Assembly: GCF_003286085.1 (NCBI RefSeq) | Contig: NW_020825298.1 | Span: forward strand, 14,384,001 to 14,448,000 | DNA from: Drosophila persimilis | Taxonomy: Eukaryota > Arthropoda > Insecta > Diptera > Drosophilidae | Direction of reading: 5' to 3' | Length of the DNA stretch: 64,000 bases | Shown: piece after piece, positions 39,701 through 48,762 of the stretch | How the letters are laid out: every line of letters starts with the position of its first letter | Numbering within the stretch: position 1 is the first letter of the stretch | Made by a program: the position numbers and the translations under genes | The notes under the pieces: generated by a model | Database searches by the model: none | Seen by the model: the letters and a program-made list of their open reading frames with translations, nothing else | Told to the model about the DNA's origin: nothing

Positions 39701-42700
39701 CCGCCATATATGATCCAAGTCAGGTAAACAGGAACGGAAAGGATCAACTGATCACATAATCGAATCTTCCGACCAGATGCACCTGCGTTCGAAAACACCG
39801 CAACTTTTTGACACCATTGGGCCCCTAGTGCTGCAAAAGCTTCTAATCAATGACGTATCCATAGTGTAAATATGCTATTCGATAGCTTTTTCCTACGATA
39901 GCTACGATTCCCAAAGCCGAGTAAATCTTTTGTATAAAAACATGCAGGCGGACTTGATTTGGAATACCCACAATAATCTATACAATTTGTGGGATACAAA
40001 ATGGTGCTTCCTTGCTTATTCGAATTACTGTCGACAAAAACCAAACATGTCTGTGCTTGTCACCGTTGCTTGTCTCCCAGCAGAACCGATTAATCGAACA
40101 ACTCGTGTACTAGTACGGTCACACTGCCCACTGCGCTGCACCGTTCGCGTCAGTCTAGAAATGAAGTTTAAATCAATTTTAATGAAAAGCATTTTGGTAA
40201 CGTCGTCTTATTGAATTGTTTCAATTTGATTTTCCTTTCTGATAAAATTTTGTGTCATAATATCTCAGCGCGTCTTGTTAAATTTTACATTCATATTTAG
40301 CAAATATTTGTCCCATAATATCTGTGAGCGCGTCTTGCCGGAGAAGCCGTTTTTTACAGAGGAAAAGCACAGGTACCCTCTATTCGGGCGGCATATTCGA
40401 TTATTCTTGCGCCTTACAGCTCGTTTTGCACTTTGTGGATCGCCTTCTTTCGCTGTCGTCCAACTCGCTCGTCATTGGAGTCGGGACAAGCGGAGATAAA
40501 TTAGCAAATTAAACAATAAGAAAGTATATTAAGTTTTTCAAGTGTCAAATCTAGTGAAGTTCCAAAAGACAAGTAAGTATGGACCTCTGCTTAAACGTTT
40601 TAATCTTTGGCAAAAGGCAGCCCACGTTTTCTGTGTTTTTTTTTTGTTTTTTTTGTGTGCCAGTCTGCGACAGACACATGCGGACATGCAGTACGGTTTT
40701 TGTGTGTGTGTGTGTGTGTGTGCGCTGCAAATGCTCAAGTTTCGTGTTTGTTTAAATAACATCGAGTTTCGGAATCAATCTGGAAGATTTGTATGTGCGC
40801 AAAGCCCAGCACGCATATTTTTTCTGCCTCTTTTTCGTGCGCGTGTGTGAGTGTGTTGTGTGTGCCGGCAATGCTGTCTCATCCGTGCTTATACATACAT
40901 ACATACATTCCACTCCACAATCCACACATATGTGTGCGTATATTCCAAGCGTTTTGGGATATTCTTTCCAGTAGGCTTTGCAAATGTCATCCCCTGCTTC
41001 TGGAATATGTGCGTAGGTATTTCGCACATCCAAAGGGCACTGCTGTAGGCACATACAATACATAAATTAGAAAACTAGACATTTCTGCGCAAAACAGACG
41101 TACATAGTACACACAGAAATATCTGTAATCCATCCAGCATTCATAATTCATAGCAATTCAAGGTATTACTGGTGTAAATTCTGAACGTTTGGGTGCCACT
41201 GCTGCCTTTTTCCAAAGTTTAAACATCGTTAAGTTCGCTCACAAAACATCAAGTCATCAACGAATCTCCCGCTCAATCCCCCAACAGAATGGATCACCGT
41301 CCAATACTAGAACTAGGCCCGTCCGGCATGATGGATTTAATCGGGTTCGAGGAGCCAGCCGTAGCCGATACGGCTGGATCGGATGCAGTGCATGTGCTGC
41401 CAGATCGTCACATTGGCTTTCCGTGCCGCCAGTGCCAGCGGGCCGACTATCGGGGACTTCGCCACTCGTGCTTTTTCTGCAAGGACTACCATCTGTGCGG
41501 CAATTGCTTCGCGAGTAACAACAGGCCGGAGTCGCCGCACCACAAATATTATCACATAATGCAGGTGTTCTACACCCGCACTGCGTACGAGCTGTTCTTT
41601 GGCGGGGAGCCCTACACCGGCACCGGGGATTGGCAGAGCTTCCAGTGCGCCCTGTGCCTGCAGCTGGGATTCACCATCCAGACGCTGTACCAGCACCTGC
41701 TGCAGTCGCACCGCGACCATCCCGACCACAGGGATTACCTGCTGATGACCTATTCGTACTACTTTGTCGACCGCTCGTCGAGGAATGCGGCTCCTACACC
41801 TCCGACCGCCGCTGATCAACCTCCTCCTGGATCTGTGGTGTTCCCAGACAGAGACGAAGACAATGTGCCAATTATTGAGCTTGAAATAATAAGAACGGCA
41901 CAAGTAGAACCAGCAAGGAGCGCTAACCGTGAGGCAGCCGCAGCCTCATTCAGAGCCGCTGCCAGATCCGCTAACACAGCCGCAGTCAGAGCCGCTGCCA
42001 CAGCCGCTGCCAGATCCGCTGCCACAGCCGCTACCACTGCCACTCTCGCTGGCGCTGGGGCAAGCAATGATGAAATGGAACAAGTGGCGCGTGCATTACG
42101 AGATGTGAGGGATCGGCTGCGAAGTCTGGACCCAAACAGCGATTCATACGAAGCGCTCTGCACGGGACTGCTGATGCGGGCCCGCTGCCTGCACGAACTG
42201 TATGCCCTGAGCAGCAATACAGTGGGTATTGAATCCGATGTCGATCGCGTAACTCGCCAGATCGAGCGGGATGCGTTTACGCGCCTATATGGGAGTCAGT
42301 CGACTTTCGTCCTAGGCGAAGTCCCATCGCCAGCAGCCTCATCTGGCTTGGTTCCACTCATCCGGCAGCAGTGGCCTGCAACTGCACCACCAGTTGCTGG
42401 TGGTCGTGCCGCCGCTACGCGTCGACCAAGCCCAGAATTTGTCCATCCATCGTTGAACTTCCCCCGCCATCAGTCCGGCAATCAGTTTGTGCCGATTTCA
42501 TTCCGCGGCAGCCAAGCCTCCGCAGCGGCACGCTACGAGGCCCTCAACCACTACGCTATCTTACGCGGCACTCATCAGGCTGAACGTGGACCCCATGGCG
42601 TCCAGGCCGGTGTGCCGATAAGAATTCCCACGAGCACACAGACCGCGGTGGCAGCACCACCACCACCACCACCAAACACGGGCACCGCCATCACAGAGCT

Positions 42701-45700
42701 GCCGGTTGACGTTGCCGAGCCGGACCCGCCAGAGAATCCAATCGATAAACTGGATCTCAATGATGGTCGTTTTTTGAGCTCGAGACTGAAGGAACGCTTC
42801 GAGAAGATGCCAGAAAATACTGAAGAAGAAGGAAAGGTGGCCAAGGCCCGCCTCGTCGACGCTGTTTTTTGCTCCATGCTATCGGAGAAGGATCTCACCT
42901 CAGTGCCAGTTGATTTGCTCTTGATGCAGGAGATGGGCTCCACTGCCTCAACTACTGTGGCTGCCAACGAACCGAAGCCCCTGGAGGAGCCACTGACCGT
43001 TGCTTGTGGCGCGGAAGAGGGCCTCAACCAAGTGCCACGTTTGATGCAGTTGGCCCAGAATGCCATCCGCGCCCCTGAGTTGGCAGTGGATCCCATGATA
43101 AAGTATTTCAATGGTCTCGTGGACTATAACAACTGGCTTGGCCGTTTTACCATCTCCGTGAAAGCAAAGAAAGGAGCCACAGAGATCGAAGCTAAGGAAG
43201 AATCCAAGGAACCAGAGGCCCAGCCAACATCCAGCAACCGATATCTAGAGAACATACTGCAGATCAGTTCATCGGGCAATAACGGTCAAGATGGAGACGA
43301 CGGCCCGAACGATCAGAATCCGATTGCATTTATTGATAGAAACGATGGCGATGACGAAGACGACGATAGCAATGACGACGATAGCAATGATAGCAAGATG
43401 GGCAACTATTTTGCCAACGATGACGATGATAATGGAAACATGGCGGATAACGATACCAATGATGATGCGAGCAACACCTATCCCTACGAGATTAATATTT
43501 TTGTTGATCCGGAAGGACATAATCAGCAGCCAGTGGACAATCTGCCAGCAGCTCCAGACATCATTGAAGGCGAGTTGTCCGGGTCCGAAGTATCTTACGA
43601 CGATGATGATGATCTGTACAATGAAGTTTACGATTATGACTACATTTGGGAAGATTGAAGTAAAACGGAACGAAAGCAAGAGAGAACGCAGGACAGGAGA
43701 ACGAAGGAAAACAATACATATGTACATATAAAACATATAACAATACTGATTCTGAAACAGAAAAAATAGCACTTCAAAACATATAATACTCCACCATTTC
43801 AAAGAAATATTCACCTTAAAGAACACTTGTAACATTTAAATTGTACTGTTGTTATTGCCAATTAAAATGAGTTCCTTTCAAAATGGAATGTCAAGTCCGT
43901 AGAGATCAGTCCAAAGAAGGCTTAAACTCTTGGTCGGAATCCACGGCAGTCCCTAATTCTCTTCATAGCTATCTCTATAGGCTATAGCAGGTAGCGAAAA
44001 GTAGTTTTATTTCGGAGCTTTGGAGGAATCTGCAGATAGTACAGATCTACAGTATTATTCAATGGGAGTCCAGATTTGTGGTTAGCTTTTCGCTTCCCTA
44101 GATCCATATCTGCCTTTTCAGATAAGCACAGAGCTGCGATAGCTCCTACGATTACATTGTCATTGTCTCCTCGTTAGAAGTAAACAGAAATATCGAGCCA
44201 AGCAGGCATTGCCATTCAATTCGTTCGCAGAGTTGCTTCGTGTCGGAATTCCTCTCAATTATCGTAGAAATACCGACATCGCAACATCGAAGCGCAATAA
44301 ATATACAAAAAGCAAACAAATTATTAAAAAAAATTCATTTTTGGAACCCTTCTCCGATTGTGAAGTTTATATTTTTCTAAATACAAAAAATAATCAAGAA
44401 AAAAAGACAAATACGCAAGCAAATTGTTCCGAAAAAAAGGGAAAGAGGAAAAACGCGTGCGTTGATATTTTTTCGACTGTGAAGTCTTTTGTGGTGTGCG
44501 TGTGCGTGTGCGTCTGCGCGTCGAAGAATGTCTTCCGATTCCGATTTTCCGGTGTTGCACCGCAAGTGCTTGGGCTGCCCCGCCCTGGGCGATCTTGGAC
44601 GTTGGTACGAGTGTGTCGTGTGCGGCACTCAGATCACACTATGTGGACCCTGCTTCGACCTGGGCAAGAACCGCGTCAGCCCCAAGCACAAATACTACCA
44701 CCCGATGCGTGCCCTCTACAATAAGAAAATGGCCGACATCTACTTTGGCGGCGAGGTGTTGGTGAACGGCGAGGCTCCGCAGAGCTTCCAGTGTCCCTTC
44801 TGCGATGATATGGGCTTCACCGCCGAGGAGTTGGCGGTCCATGTGCAGGAGAAACACTCCAGCCACCCGGATGCCTCTGCATTGATAGAAATATTGGAGA
44901 CCATGTCGAATGGCTACATGGGCTCTTTCGGTGGTGCCCGTGCAGACCATCTTGCCATGGAGGAGCAGCCATTGGGTGGTCTGCAGGTTCCCATGGATGA
45001 AGAGGAGGATAAGAAATGTGAGTAGAGTGTAGAGTAGAGTAACGGATGGACCAGTTCTTGCAGGTCTTCTTCCCATCGACTCTCGACCGCAAAAGCCACT
45101 TTGGTAAATTGCTTTGGCAGATTTCCGAGCCAAATGGCTCTGGTCAGGGCGAAGAGAATGGTTTTAAAAGGGTTACGGAATCCTGAATCTGAAAGTTAAA
45201 TGAAGATGGCTTTGCGCTGTTGCCCCTCCCTCCCCCCTTCTGTGGTTTGTGTGGGCGGAGGAGGCCCATCAAATCTGTCAGCCTAATAGACTTGACTCAA
45301 CACTTGACCTGGTCCAAGACATCATTACTCAGAGCCAGTGGGCACGCACACGGGGGCACTGGGAGGGAAAGCGAAAGCTGAAAGCTTAATGCTGAAAGCG
45401 ACCCCAAAAGCGAGTGTCATGATTGACAGTCGGACAAATGGTAGGACTAACCGACCGACCGACAGACGGACGGACACCTACTCGAATAATGGCAAATTAT
45501 GTGTCAACAGCAATCATCCGGACACCTACGCAGCAGTCCGCTGTCCCTTTGCTCGAAGTAGATGGTATATTTTGGGGTAGGTACACTAGAGGGGGAGCGC
45601 TTCGTCCATTTATTGTGGGGGAAACGTATATATTTTTGTTTTGACAAATAATTTTCCACTTCATTTGATAGTCTTGCCCTCGGATTCGTCTGCCCTCTGG

Positions 45701-48700
45701 TTAAACAAAAGCCCCGTCCCCGATGTCAGGGCGTTGGGTTTCCCAGGGTATTTTGCTGATTTGCGCGTTGTTTGTGATTTGTTCTCGGGTTCCGTCTTGG
45801 GATTGCGATACTCCAATGTTGTTTAGGCTTAAGATATATTTATGAAGGAGCTATGGAATGATTCTAGATTAAGAGGGGATTGGAAATGGCACTTTCGGTT
45901 CTAGCAAATGTAATTAGTTCCTGAAAAATGCCCCATTCCTAATTCGATTTACTTTAAAAAGAATCTTTAAAGAACCCTTGAAACGAAAACTCCCAAACTG
46001 CTGAATAATAACATTTTCACACTTGCCGCTGCTGGGCAAAGTGCATTTTCCAGTGCATTTAATTTTAATAATTGTTCCGTGTGAAAATTCGCATTTTATT
46101 CGGTTTTCTTTGCCGCTTTCATGCGCTGCACTGCTCGCACTGCTGCTCCGCGTGCGTGTTCGTGTGCGTGTCCGTGTGTCCGTGTGCGCATGTGTGTGGC
46201 ACCATTCTGCCCGTCATTGTCAGCGAACGACTTTGCCGGATTTCTCGTTTCTCGTTTTGTTTGGCGGCGCTTACATGAATTATGGTTTGCTCTCGGAAAA
46301 AGTGTGAATATGTCCTGGAGGCAGTGGCAGAGGCAGAGGCAGAGGCAGTGGATATTTTGCACGTGTGCGGTGTTGCATGGGCATCGGAGAGTGCAGCGAG
46401 GCTCGGCCATTAATCAAAATGCGCTTAAAAAGTGCGGTGCCCCAACTGTGAATGCAAATATGCAAAGCCAGAGATCCAAAAACAAAAGTTAATGGATATT
46501 GGGGTGGAGAAGAGACTTTTCCCAGAATGCGCTTAACTCTGAGCGAGTGCTCTGCCACTTCAATCGCTTTAACTCTTAATACCTTCATCATCGCCATCTG
46601 TGAAAAGAGCAAGGGTATATCGGACCCCAAGTTGCTTCGATAGAGGTCCGGCCTTCTGTTTGTACGAAAGCTTGGTTCTTAGAGATATGATCCACTATTT
46701 AAAATCTATCTATCTATAGCTTTAGTTGCGAATCTGACAACGACAACCCAACCCAACCCAACTTTTGGCTCCCTACCCACTGTCGTATTCCTGCACTTTT
46801 TTGGTTTTTGGTCACGGCTTTTCGACCTTAAATGCGAAAAGTACACACAAGACGCACAAGTAAGAGGGGTAGGGGGAGGGGGATGGGGTGGCAGTGCAAA
46901 AATGATGTCATACGAGCTGCAGAGGGTGGCTTAAGGGTGAACTGGAATTTCCCCCTTCGACCGACCGACCACAACTTTATATTTATAGCAGCCCCCCCAA
47001 TGCACAAATATTGAATTTCTTTAACGGCCCTCCATCTCCCGCTTCTCTCTCGTCCACAGCCACTGAGATTCGCTGCCAGGAGAAGTCCCGCGGCGGACTG
47101 AGCTATGAGGTCATTCTGGCCGAACCGGCACCCAATGTGGCCGTGCCCAAGCGTCCGGTCACCCCCGGCAAGAACGTCAGCGTGGAGGAGATTGAGCAGA
47201 AGCTCAAGGCAGCCGAAGAGCGTCGCATTGTAAGTAGAGTAGAGTAGTCCGTCCCCCATTTCGCTTATCCCTCACGGAATCGTTGCCTTAACAAAACGAA
47301 TTTGTTTGCCTTTCGCAGTCTCTGGAGGCCAAGAAGATGGCTGATATCTCGACCAAGTTGGCCAAGGTGGATGAGGCCACCCGTAAGAAGGATGAGATCA
47401 CCAACGAGTTCATCACTCAGACCAAGGAGCAGTTGGAGTCCAAGATGGAGCAGCACGTGGAGAAGCGCGAGGCAATCATCAGTGACATGAAGGAGAAGCT
47501 AAAGGTTTGACTTCGAGAGATGCCTTCCATGCAATTCCTTAGCTCATATAAACTCTCTCCAAACAGATTCACGCTCAGGAGATCGAAAAAACGCGCGAGA
47601 CCTTGGAGCAGCAGAAGGCCAATGAGCAAAAGGCCATCGAAGAGAAGCTTAAGATCGCTCAGACCTTGCGCGATGAGAACATAAAGAAGATGCTCAATCG
47701 CCTCAAGGAGCATGTGAGTGTGTGCATACGTCGGACAGCATGGCTTGGAAGAGAGCTCCTCTTGTGTAGATGATTTGACCTTAACATCTAGTTCCTTTGA
47801 TCTGTTTGTAGTTGCTTGACTTAGAAGATAGAAGTAGTACATTTGTACAAGCGAAATTGACGAATATTCAATTGAAATCTATGTGAAATCTCAATCAGAT
47901 TCTATATTGGAACAAGAGTTTATCATTGTCTATGGAAATTGCATAATTTAAACTCGAGAAACTCTAGGTCTTAATAAGCATTTGATGCATTTCATGTATT
48001 TGTACGATAAACATACCAGTATTTAGTTCTTATTCATCTATAATTGCATTAGGGAAAAGGAAGTTGACCACTTCTGCTGCTTAAACCATTAAGACTAAAG
48101 ACTAACCACTAACTACGTTCAATGAAAGAGTTCTCCAAACTATTCAGAATCTTTGCTAGATAAATTTCATATCATCAGTTATAGCTGAATGGGACTGCTT
48201 TTCCATTGTCTTAAACCTATTACTTTCACCCAAGTAACCAAAAATATCACCAGACTTCCACCAAATCTTTTTTTTCGTCTGAATATCTGTGTACTGTAAA
48301 TGTGTATATGTGTTTGTGTTTCGGATCATGTGTATATATAATTTTTGTTTTCATTTCTCTTATATCCTCTCATATAGAACACTGTCAAAATTGCCGAGAT
48401 TAAATCACACCAAGATCAATTGGAAACACAAAAGCTAGAGGAGAAGGCGCGCATATATGAAAACAAATTGTTTGCCGCCGAGCAGAACCGCGAAAAGGAG
48501 ATACAAAAGAAAATTGAGAAAGTGCAAAAACTTGTACGTTTGTTCCCCCTCTTTTCCCATCAACAAAAGCAACCCCGCATATGCCTTATCATTTGAGTAG
48601 CAGTAGATCTCAAGATAAGAATCTCTGCAAGATCCAAACCCAACTAATTATATCCTTTCCTTATGTTATTTGCAGGAGCGCCGTGCCGAGCTCGTGCGCC

Positions 48701-48762
48701 AGAATAAGGCCCAGACCCAGGATATGGATGGTCAGCAGAATGCCATCGCCTCGTCGGGTTAG
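9667..48762 (+). CDS. stai: Stathmin (Op18/SCG10 family), whole gene span with distal first exon
   Basis: Stathmin binds two tubulin dimers along a long helix and controls microtubule growth and axonal transport; in flies it is mainly neural. The coding exons I read are 9667-9745, 47060-47229, 47319-47504, 47567-47713, 48378-48533 and 48676-48762, all with consensus splice sites. They join without a frame break into 274 residues. After the first-exon peptide comes TEIRCQEKSRGGLSYEVIL, the conserved start of the stathmin-like domain, then Pro-rich VAVPKRPVTPGKN and about 170 residues of charged helix. Two further first exons (37145-37172 and 44528-45017) splice to the same acceptor at 47060 and give about 257 and 411 residues. 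The intron after 9745 is about 37 kb. A KCMF1-like gene lies inside it on the same strand. Confidence 0.9.
17370..17660. repeat. Degenerate 11-13-bp minisatellite
   Basis: About 20 imperfect copies of TATACYAGAAA-like words (ATACCAGAA, ATACCGAAA, ATACTAGAA) run through this stretch, interrupted around 17525 and 17590. It lies inside the stai intron. No function is evident. Confidence 0.7.
18330..18435. repeat. 12-bp tandem repeat around CGTCRAAAC
   Basis: Alternating AGCGTCGAAAAC and GCGTCGAAACA words repeat about eight times. This is an intronic minisatellite with no further meaning seen. Confidence 0.7.
21807..21866. repeat. 14-bp tandem repeat GGGACAGACAGAGG
   Basis: About four near-identical copies of GGGACAGACAGAGG in head-to-tail order, followed by one decayed copy. 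It lies inside the stai intron. Confidence 0.85.
22000..29400 (+). other. stai: stai intron 1, second part: no nested gene seen
   Basis: This holds intronic simple sequence: a CTCT/GAGA-rich patch at 22680-23060 that looks promoter-like but has no exon I can defend, a 45-bp loose repeat at 23620-23720 around CAATGAGTGGAAAA, a CA tract at 24948-24966, a 15-G run at 26276-26290, a TG tract at 26883-26907, and the short repeat at 25640-25745. The 200-codon frame at 26343-26945 is serine/proline/cysteine-rich with no domain and is treated as chance. Confidence 0.55.
25640..25745. repeat. Three-copy tandem repeat around AAGTGCTGCC
   Basis: The words AAGTGCTGCCCATTCTCTGG, AAGTGCTGCCAATGCTCTG and AAGTGCTGCCCATCTC follow one another at 35-40 bp spacing with CTGAAAA-type linkers. 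It is intronic; no function is seen. Confidence 0.7.
29400..35220 (+). other. stai: stai intron 1, third part: no nested gene seen
   Basis: The stretch is intronic in character: a GA tract at 29360-29400, a good but isolated GTAAGT donor at 29586 without a matching coding start, CAG/TTG triplet patches at 30090-30140 and 30950-31040, long A/T runs at 31540-31610, an AT-rich block at 33040-33530, and a GAGGCAA repeat at 34229-34266. None of the ORFs shows a recognisable protein. Confidence 0.55.
35228..35270 (+). other. stai: Recursive splice site (ratchet point) 2 inside stai intron 1
   Basis: ACTAATT (35228-35234) gives a branch point. It is followed by a 25-nt pyrimidine-rich run and CTCTTTGCAG|GTAAGTTT, with the acceptor and donor fused at 35263|35264. 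The site would split the 37.3-kb intron between the 9745 donor and the 47060 acceptor into about 25.5 kb and 11.8 kb, which is how Drosophila ratchet points are used. It matches every element of the known consensus; actual use needs RNA evidence. Confidence 0.75.
35271..36850 (+). other. stai: stai intron between ratchet point and second promoter
   Basis: There is no supported gene. Frames open on both strands between 35.6 and 36.4 kb (226 codons on the minus strand) have no recognisable domain. A loose 32-35-bp repeat starting GATCGAGTG occurs three times at 36069-36145. A GA tract is at 36705-36725 and a TG tract at 36856-36868. Confidence 0.5.
36069..36150. repeat. Three copies of a 32-35-bp repeat (GATCGAGTGGTGG)
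   Basis: GATCGAGTGGTGGTTCTTCC, GATCGAGTGGTGGCTCTTCC and GATCGAGTGCATTCTG begin at about 36069, 36102 and 36137. It is a short intronic tandem repeat. Confidence 0.65.
36930..37144 (+). promoter_or_regulatory. stai: Probable internal stai promoter and leader
   Basis: CAGTCGCAGTCGCAGTC (about 36935-36955) and CCGTTCAGTTGT (initiator-like, A at 36991) resemble the CAGTCG-rich start region of the distal promoter near 9.1 kb. The leader then runs to the ATG at 37145. There is no TATA box. The similarity between the two start regions supports the assignment, but the start site itself is not fixed. Confidence 0.35.
37145..37172 (+). CDS. stai: stai internal short first coding exon
   Basis: ATG at 37145 encodes MVAIHLHLN and one extra base, then a strong GTAAGT donor at 37173. 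The phase (1) matches the 47060 acceptor exactly, and the joined protein reads MVAIHLHLNSTEIRCQEKS..., about 257 residues. It lacks both the cysteine anchor and the zinc finger, so it should be a soluble stathmin. The exon is only 28 coding bases long, so support is the combination of start, donor and phase. Confidence 0.65.
37273..37466 (-). mobile_element. Short SINE-like insertion with 14-bp target duplication
   Basis: The 14-mer CTAACTGTTTACCG occurs exactly at 37273-37286 and 37453-37466, 180 bp apart. Between them are about 166 bp unrelated to the flanks, which end in CCTAACCTAACCTAA (on the minus strand, TTAGG repeats). Perfect 14-bp direct repeats around a short non-coding body with a simple tandem tail are the signature of LINE-driven retroposition. 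Inside is GGTTCAAACCC, which resembles the pol III B box; I could not find a convincing A box. Orientation is uncertain: the tail lies at the right end, while the B-box-like word reads on the + strand. I do not recognise the family. Confidence 0.6.
38167..38263. repeat. 15-bp GAGGAGTGCGAGGAG-type tandem repeat
   Basis: About six copies of a 15-bp purine-rich unit (GAGGAGTGCGAGGAG) with variants. It is intronic and would form a purine/pyrimidine mirror tract; no function is seen. Confidence 0.8.
40116..40126 (+). promoter_or_regulatory. Core promoter 'motif 1' for the KCMF1-like gene
   Basis: CGGTCACACTG matches the Drosophila motif 1 consensus YGGTCACACTR, typical of broadly expressed TATA-less promoters. 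It lies about 450 bp before the 5' UTR donor at 40573 and on the right strand for the KCMF1-like gene. Assignment to this gene is inferred from position. Confidence 0.6.
41289..43658 (+). CDS. KCMF1-like protein, ZZ plus C2H2 zinc fingers, long form
   Basis: The protein is 789 residues in one coding exon. Residues 46-89 form a ZZ finger (Cys46, 49, 61, 64, 70, 73, His85, His89). It is followed by HHKYYHIMQVFYTR and a C2H2/Di19-type finger with Cys120, Cys123, His136 and His141, the order seen in KCMF1, a ZZ-type E3 ligase or N-degron cofactor. Next come an Ala-rich stretch (about 210-255), a helical DEMEQVARALRDVRDRLRSL segment of the KCMF1 conserved region, a Pro-rich middle, and a very acidic tail (about 680-789). 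A 5' UTR intron (40573-41287, GTAAGT...CAACAG) ends just before the ATG. The gene lies inside stai intron 1 on the same strand and upstream of a paralogous stai first exon. It probably corresponds to the D. melanogaster stai neighbour CG31642, from memory. ATTAAA at 43862 may be the poly(A) signal. Confidence 0.85.
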   Translation: MDHRPILELGPSGMMDLIGFEEPAVADTAGSDAVHVLPDRHIGFPCRQCQRADYRGLRHSCFFCKDYHLCGNCFASNNRPESPHHKYYHIMQVFYTRTAYELFFGGEPYTGTGDWQSFQCALCLQLGFTIQTLYQHLLQSHRDHPDHRDYLLMTYSYYFVDRSSRNAAPTPPTAADQPPPGSVVFPDRDEDNVPIIELEIIRTAQVEPARSANREAAAASFRAAARSANTAAVRAAATAAARSAATAATTATLAGAGASNDEMEQVARALRDVRDRLRSLDPNSDSYEALCTGLLMRARCLHELYALSSNTVGIESDVDRVTRQIERDAFTRLYGSQSTFVLGEVPSPAASSGLVPLIRQQWPATAPPVAGGRAAATRRPSPEFVHPSLNFPRHQSGNQFVPISFRGSQASAAARYEALNHYAILRGTHQAERGPHGVQAGVPIRIPTSTQTAVAAPPPPPPNTGTAITELPVDVAEPDPPENPIDKLDLNDGRFLSSRLKERFEKMPENTEEEGKVAKARLVDAVFCSMLSEKDLTSVPVDLLLMQEMGSTASTTVAANEPKPLEEPLTVACGAEEGLNQVPRLMQLAQNAIRAPELAVDPMIKYFNGLVDYNNWLGRFTISVKAKKGATEIEAKEESKEPEAQPTSSNRYLENILQISSSGNNGQDGDDGPNDQNPIAFIDRNDGDDEDDDSNDDDSNDSKMGNYFANDDDDNGNMADNDTNDDASNTYPYEINIFVDPEGHNQQPVDNLPAAPDIIEGELSGSEVSYDDDDDLYNEVYDYDYIWED
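43659..44527 (+). other. 3' UTR of the KCMF1-like gene and leader of the third stai promoter
   Basis: ATTAAA near 43862 can end the KCMF1-like transcript. The A-rich DNA at 44300-44460 resembles the leader of the distal stai exon and leads into the ATG at 44528. A GTGTGCGTGTGCG tract lies at 44491-44515. No TATA box or clear initiator was identified. Confidence 0.45.
44528..45017 (+). CDS. stai: stai third first exon: ZZ/C2H2 zinc-finger module fused to stathmin
   Basis: The exon encodes 163 residues with a ZZ finger (Cys14, 17, 29, 32, 39, 42, His54, His58), the linker KHKYYHPMRALYNKKMADIYFGGE, and a C2H2 finger (Cys89, 92, His105, His110). It ends in the acidic tail PMDEEEDKK. A GTGAGT donor at 45018 leaves one base (T), which pairs with the 47060 acceptor to give ...DKK-S-TEIRCQEK, a 411-residue protein. 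It is a paralogue of the KCMF1-like N-terminus 1 kb upstream (HHKYYH / KHKYYH, FGGEPY / FGGEVL, SFQCALC / SFQCPFC). Without splicing, the frame stops after three more codons, so it could also be a short stand-alone protein. The phase match favours the fusion. Confidence 0.75.
45018..47059 (+). other. stai: stai intron between zinc-finger exon and common exons
   Basis: No gene seen. It contains a GGGGGC/CCTCC patch (45225-45260), CCGACCGACAGACGGACGG words at 45450-45475, a GTGCGTGT tract at 46150-46190 and GGCAGAGGCAGAGGCAGAGG at 46324-46348. ORFs here overlap each other on both strands with no recognisable protein. Confidence 0.6.
47060..48762 (+). CDS. stai: stai common exons: stathmin-like domain
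   Basis: There are five exons: 47060-47229 (acceptor CCACAG, donor GTAAGT), 47319-47504 (donor is the weak GTTTGA), 47567-47713 (GTGAGT), 48378-48533 (GTACGT) and 48676-48762 (stop TAG). Together they encode 248 complete residues after the shared junction codon. LSYEVILAEP matches the tubulin-capping start of stathmins. The rest is a long E/K/Q-rich helix with two tubulin-binding repeats, from SLEAKKMADISTKLAKV to ENKLFAAEQNREKEIQKKIE. It ends in NKAQTQDMDGQQNAIASSG. The first exon contains no ATG, so each isoform depends on its own upstream start. The weak donor and the 664-bp intron at 47714-48377 are the likeliest places for alternative splicing. Confidence 0.92.

Larger units (their letters stand above)
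37173..40100 (+). other. stai: stai intron: retroposon-like insertion and simple repeats only
   Basis: There is no gene here. It contains a short target-duplicated insertion (37273-37466), a GAGA tract at 37721-37745, a GT tract at 38033-38051, a GAGGAGTGC repeat at 38167-38263 and a CT tract at 39431-39453. The stretch 39590-39860 has unusual mixed-composition DNA that may be an old unidentified repeat. Confidence 0.55.

Noticed and set aside
45018-45025. Zinc-finger exon at 44.5 kb as a stand-alone gene ending just after 45017
   Set aside because: It is possible, but the strong GTGAGT donor and exact phase match to the stathmin acceptor make the fusion the better reading. Kept as an alternative in that entry.
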